From NCBI GenBank assembly GCA_029834535.1, contig JAQMWT010000167.1, positions 1 to 64,000 of the forward strand: a stretch of 64,000 nucleotides of DNA. The letters run 5' to 3'. Origin of the DNA: Chrysophaeum taylorii (taxonomy: Eukaryota; Sar; Pelagophyceae; Pelagomonadales; Pelagomonadaceae). This document shows, piece after piece, positions 61,301 to 64,000 of the stretch. The stretch's first letter is position 1. Every line of letters starts with the position of its first letter. Under the pieces are notes generated by a model that was not told the origin of the DNA, searched no databases, and worked only from the letters and a program-made list of their open reading frames with translations. Made by a program: the position numbers and the translations under genes.

Positions 61301-62245
61301 GTGCTCGCCGTCGTCGTAGTCTATGTCGTAGCTACCATCAGGATTTATGGAGGCAATTACGCCAGGGTAGTACTTGGCTTTTCCTCGATACCGCGCCTCA
61401 ATCTTGGTGCCAACACCAAATTTAGGCGACGGAGCTGACTCTCTCGTCGTCGAGCCGGATGTAGCCCTGATTAGCGTCTCGGCGACGCTTACCTCTTGCT
61501 CGCCGTCATCATAATCGATGTTGTAGGTGCCATCAGGATTCATTGAGGCGATGACTCCGGAGTAAAACTTTGATTTTCCTTGATACCGTGCCTCAATCTT
61601 AGAGCCGACACCAAACCCTGTAGACGATGCCGGTCTTGAGTCGCCCGCAACCCTAATCAATGTCTCGGCAACGCTCGACTCCTTCTCGCCGTCATCGTAG
61701 TCGATGTTGTAGGTGCCATCGAGGTTAGCTGACGCGATAATTCCAGCGCAGTATTTTGATTTTCCTCGATACCGTGCCTCAATCTTCGTGCCGATTCGCA
61801 TGCGCGATATCTGTGGTTGGTCGCTTGTCTCCACAGACTTGATGAGGTTTCTGGGAACGGACGCTTCGCTTTCTCCATTGTCGTATGCGATGTCAAACGT
61901 GCTGTTGGGTCGACACGCGTGAACCACGCCAGGGTAGTACGTCTGCTGTCCCCTGTATCTCGCCTCAACTTTCGAACCAACGCGAAGTTGGCTAGTCATG
62001 GATGATGCGATCGAGCGAATGAGAGGTAGCGATACGTTGGATTCTTTCTCTCCATCGTCGTAGTCGATGTCATACGTGCCATCGTCGTGGCGAGCGGTAA
62101 TCTTTCCCTGATAATATCGTTGTTCGCCACGGTAGCGAGCTTCGACCGGCTCGCCCACTTTTAATTCAGCGCACACTTCCTGGTGCGCAGCAGGAAAATC
62201 GTCGTTCTGACTTTGGCTGATTGAAAATTCGAGCGAGTTGTCCAT
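58344..62245 (-). CDS. Giant tandem Tudor-like repeat protein with C-terminal zinc ribbon (frame disrupted in the middle)
   Basis: ATG 62243-62245 opens a series of repeats of 55-65 residues, each with a core of the type VGTKIEARYRGKSKYYAGII followed by DGTYNIDYDDGEKE and a linker ending LIRA. Seven repeats run to about 60970, then remnants of two or three, and three intact ones from 60554 downward. The pattern matches Tudor-like barrels. The C-terminal 450 residues hold a helical Ala-rich region (SNLAAAARELEIYANQ), RLHLYGSFDDAKNCVFHPR, a zinc ribbon (CPKCGT, then CVECGVDY), and an end KKWWWT. Between 60600 and 60970 the frame shifts and codons are missing. This is a pseudogenising lesion, an intron or a repeat-assembly error. 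The gene diverges from the fucosyltransferase with 63 bp between starts. Confidence 0.75.
60484..61113 (-). repeat. Three nearly identical about 130-bp blocks within the Tudor-repeat gene
   Basis: The block from TTTTCCTCGATACCGTGCCTC through CTGATTAATGTCTCAGCGAC is present at about 60484-60616, 60672-60798 and 60985-61113. Differences are single bases (CGTCGGGCAAG versus CGTCGGGCCAG). The other repeats of the gene are much more diverged, so these three arose recently or were misassembled. Confidence 0.85.
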
Positions 62246-62308
62246 TCTTCGCGGCACTTCGCGGCACTTCGCGCTAACCGTCGTACCATCGTTACCCCCA
62301 TTGGCGTG

Positions 62309-63782
62309 ATGTTGTGCTTAACCGTCTTGTTCTTTGCTGTCGCGGCCAGCGCGCAGCGGTCGCGGCTTGAGGACGTGCGATTCGAGACAATGCTGTTGGA
62401 GAAACAGCTCGAGTTCGCGCTGCTCGACTTGCAAGAGTTACGGGCACGGCACGAACGCGACATGCGCGCGTACGCGGTCAGTTTATGTGCTGCATTATTG
62501 GTTTGGTCAGCACCTTGCGGCGGCGCAGGTCGCGGCGGCCGAGGACTTGACGAACGAGGAGGTCGAGCAGCCTTCTTTATCCTCGACGAAAGGGGATTTT
62601 GAACCACGACCGTGAGAGTCGTCTTCAATGCGTCGCGCGACCGCGACGACGCACAGGCGCGAGCGGCGACCGGGGAGAAGACGGCCAGGAAGACGTCGAA
62701 AACAACAGCAGCCCCCCGAAGTGGCGACGAGCGACAACAACACGATGCGTGTTGTCGCGTTTCCCAAAAAGGCGGCGGAGCTGCCGGAGCTGCCGTACAT
62801 GCGACGCGGCGACGCGCCGAGACGGCGGATCGAAGTCGTCGTTTGGAACAAGATCCGCGGGTTTCTCGACTGGTTGAGACCCGATTTCGTGACGTCGGCG
62901 CGCGAGCGTTGCTCGACAGAATGCGTGTTCACGGGCAACCAGCGTGCCGTGCCGCGCGCCGACGGCGTCGTATTTCACGCCAAGACGCACCGCGTGACAG
63001 ATTTTCCGCCCAAGAGGCCACCGGGCGCCAAGTACATGCTGGTGTCGCTCGAGCAGGAAAAGTACGCACCACTCCTCAAGCACCCAAAGTATGTCGCCAA
63101 GTTCGACGCCATCATGACCTACGCCCTCGACTCGACGCTCCCGATGATCAGCGTCCATCCACACTGGGATGCCGCGCGCTACTACGAGGCTCCCACTCTA
63201 GGCTGGGAGACCAAGCTCGACGCCGCTGTTGCATTTGTTTCAAATTGCCGCAATGCCGGCGCCGCCGACCGCCTCGCCTTTCTCGAAAAGCTCATGAAGG
63301 TCTACGCGGTCCACTCCTACGGACGGTGCCTCCACAACAAGGACGAGCCGCCGCTTCGCGATGGCCAGCAGCGCGGCGACGCCAAGCGTGCCTTGCTTGC
63401 GAAGTACAAGTTCTACCTCTCGTTCGAGAACGACGTCAACTCCAAGGACTACGTCTCCGAAAAAGTGTATGACGGCTTCCTCGCCGCAACGTTGCCAGTC
63501 TATCGCGGGACGGCGACCATCGACAGGCTCGTTCCCGCCCCCGACGCCCTCGTCAAGACGGCAGATTTTGGCGACGATCCCGCCCGACTCGCTCATCACC
63601 TTGCGCACCTCGCCGCGAACAAATCCGCTTACGACGCCTACTTCGCATGGCGCAAGCCGCCCCGCGATACGCCTCGGGCTCGCGCGCGCTTTCAGACCAT
63701 CATCGACATGACCGCCTACAAGTACACGGCGCTCTGCCGCATCTGTGCCTACCTCGCAGACCACCAGCCCGCTCAAGCATGA
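62309..63782 (+). CDS. Alpha-1,3-fucosyltransferase-like GT10 glycosyltransferase, three exons
   Basis: Exons 62309-62476, 62529-62611 and 62657-63782 join in phase across introns of 52 and 45 bp (donors GTCAGT and GTGAGA, acceptors GCGCAG and GCACAG). Exon 1 encodes a signal anchor (MLCLTVLFFAVAASA) and a short helix (EKQLEFALLDLQELRAR), exon 2 an acidic linker. The catalytic domain carries the GT10 donor-binding signature: AKYKFYLSFENDVNSKDYVS followed by EKVYDGFLAATLPVYRG, with the FEN and EK residues. Earlier, AAVAFVSNCRNAGAADR and VHSYGRCLHNK match the family. GT10 enzymes transfer fucose from GDP-fucose in the Golgi. If the N-terminal exons are wrong, an internal ATG at 62745 (MRVVAFPKK) is the alternative start. 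Confidence 0.85.
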
Positions 63783-63956
63783 CACTGGGAAATCTATAGA
63801 GATGTGGCGCTGCTGCTGTAGGCAACATGTTCCAAATGGCTTTCGTGCCCCAATCATCGCCCTGGAATCCTTGTTGAACCTTGGGTTCCGTTTGCAATTT
63901 TACCCCCCTGACGGCCAAATCCGCGATCTTATTCATCCATGTGAGACTGGTGATCA
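63783..63956. other. Intergenic region
   Basis: 174 bp between the fucosyltransferase stop and the ATG of the next gene; no features. Confidence 0.6.
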
Positions 63957-64000
63957 ATGGTAAACGTCGGGGTGGTCGGCGGCGGGCTGTGCGGCCTTGC
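63957..64000 (+). CDS. N-terminus of an FAD/NAD-binding protein, cut by window end
   Basis: ATG at 63957 is followed by VNVGVVGGGLCGL, a Rossmann dinucleotide-binding GxGxxG strand-turn-helix start typical of FAD-dependent monooxygenases and amine oxidases. Only 14 codons are visible, so the enzyme class cannot be told. Confidence 0.6.
   Translation, partial: MVNVGVVGGGLCGL

Overview
This is nuclear DNA from a eukaryotic alga, most likely a photosynthetic heterokont (stramenopile) or a related lineage with a secondary red plastid. The main clue is a six-exon light-harvesting-like gene (38085-38740) whose product starts with a signal peptide followed directly by an Ala-Phe junction. That is the bipartite plastid-targeting signature of such algae. 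DHHC palmitoyltransferase, TRAPPC2L, PA28, three-repeat MYB, WEE1-like kinase and RanBP2 zinc-finger genes confirm a eukaryote. Most introns I could reconstruct are only 37-60 bp, with GTGAGT or GTGCG donors and CGCAG acceptors. The genus is not determinable from sequence alone; a pelagophyte-like alga is a guess.

Left part, 1-11.1 kb, is mobile DNA. A decayed Ty3/gypsy retrotransposon fills 1 to about 9.3 kb: gag-like remnants, a block with the ordered motifs of a C5-cytosine DNA methyltransferase, RT-RNase H, integrase, GPY/F-chromo-like tail, polypurine tract and start of the 3' LTR. Next come two tandem copies of a Pif1/Helitron-type helicase fragment, each followed by a GGTGAACTTACTGG minisatellite.

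11.1-17.5 kb holds two large convergent genes of unknown family: a two-exon gene of about 1,440 codons on the plus strand, and a P-loop protein on the minus strand.

17.6-63.8 kb is compact genic DNA on both strands: tubulin-tyrosine-ligase-like protein, EF-hand protein, Tudor-like protein, TMEM14 protein, CXC/LIN54-type factor, PhyH dioxygenase, DHHC enzyme, secreted Cys-rich protein, PH protein, LHC-like protein, membrane RING protein, ankyrin-2OG oxygenase, DUF1997 protein, 3R-MYB, WEE1-like kinase, FHA-RING ligase, sulfotransferase, TRAPPC2L, RanBP2-finger protein, PA28 proteasome activator, a giant Tudor-repeat protein and a GT10 fucosyltransferase. Five pairs are divergent with only 35-250 bp between start codons. 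The last 44 bases begin an FAD-type protein that runs off the window.

This genic part is interrupted by a structurally complete hAT transposon (24504-27062) with matching ends and a perfect 8-bp target duplication, and by two dispersed short repeat families. One contains GTCGACTGCTAAGAGGG, the other CAATCTAAGCTGCTTTT with TAACCTTTGAG. A decayed orphan ORF with an in-phase 135-bp tandem duplication lies at 52.6-55.0 kb. I saw no rRNA, tRNA or CRISPR feature. Many exon joins given here were deduced by hand from reading-frame and splice-site agreement and need transcript support.
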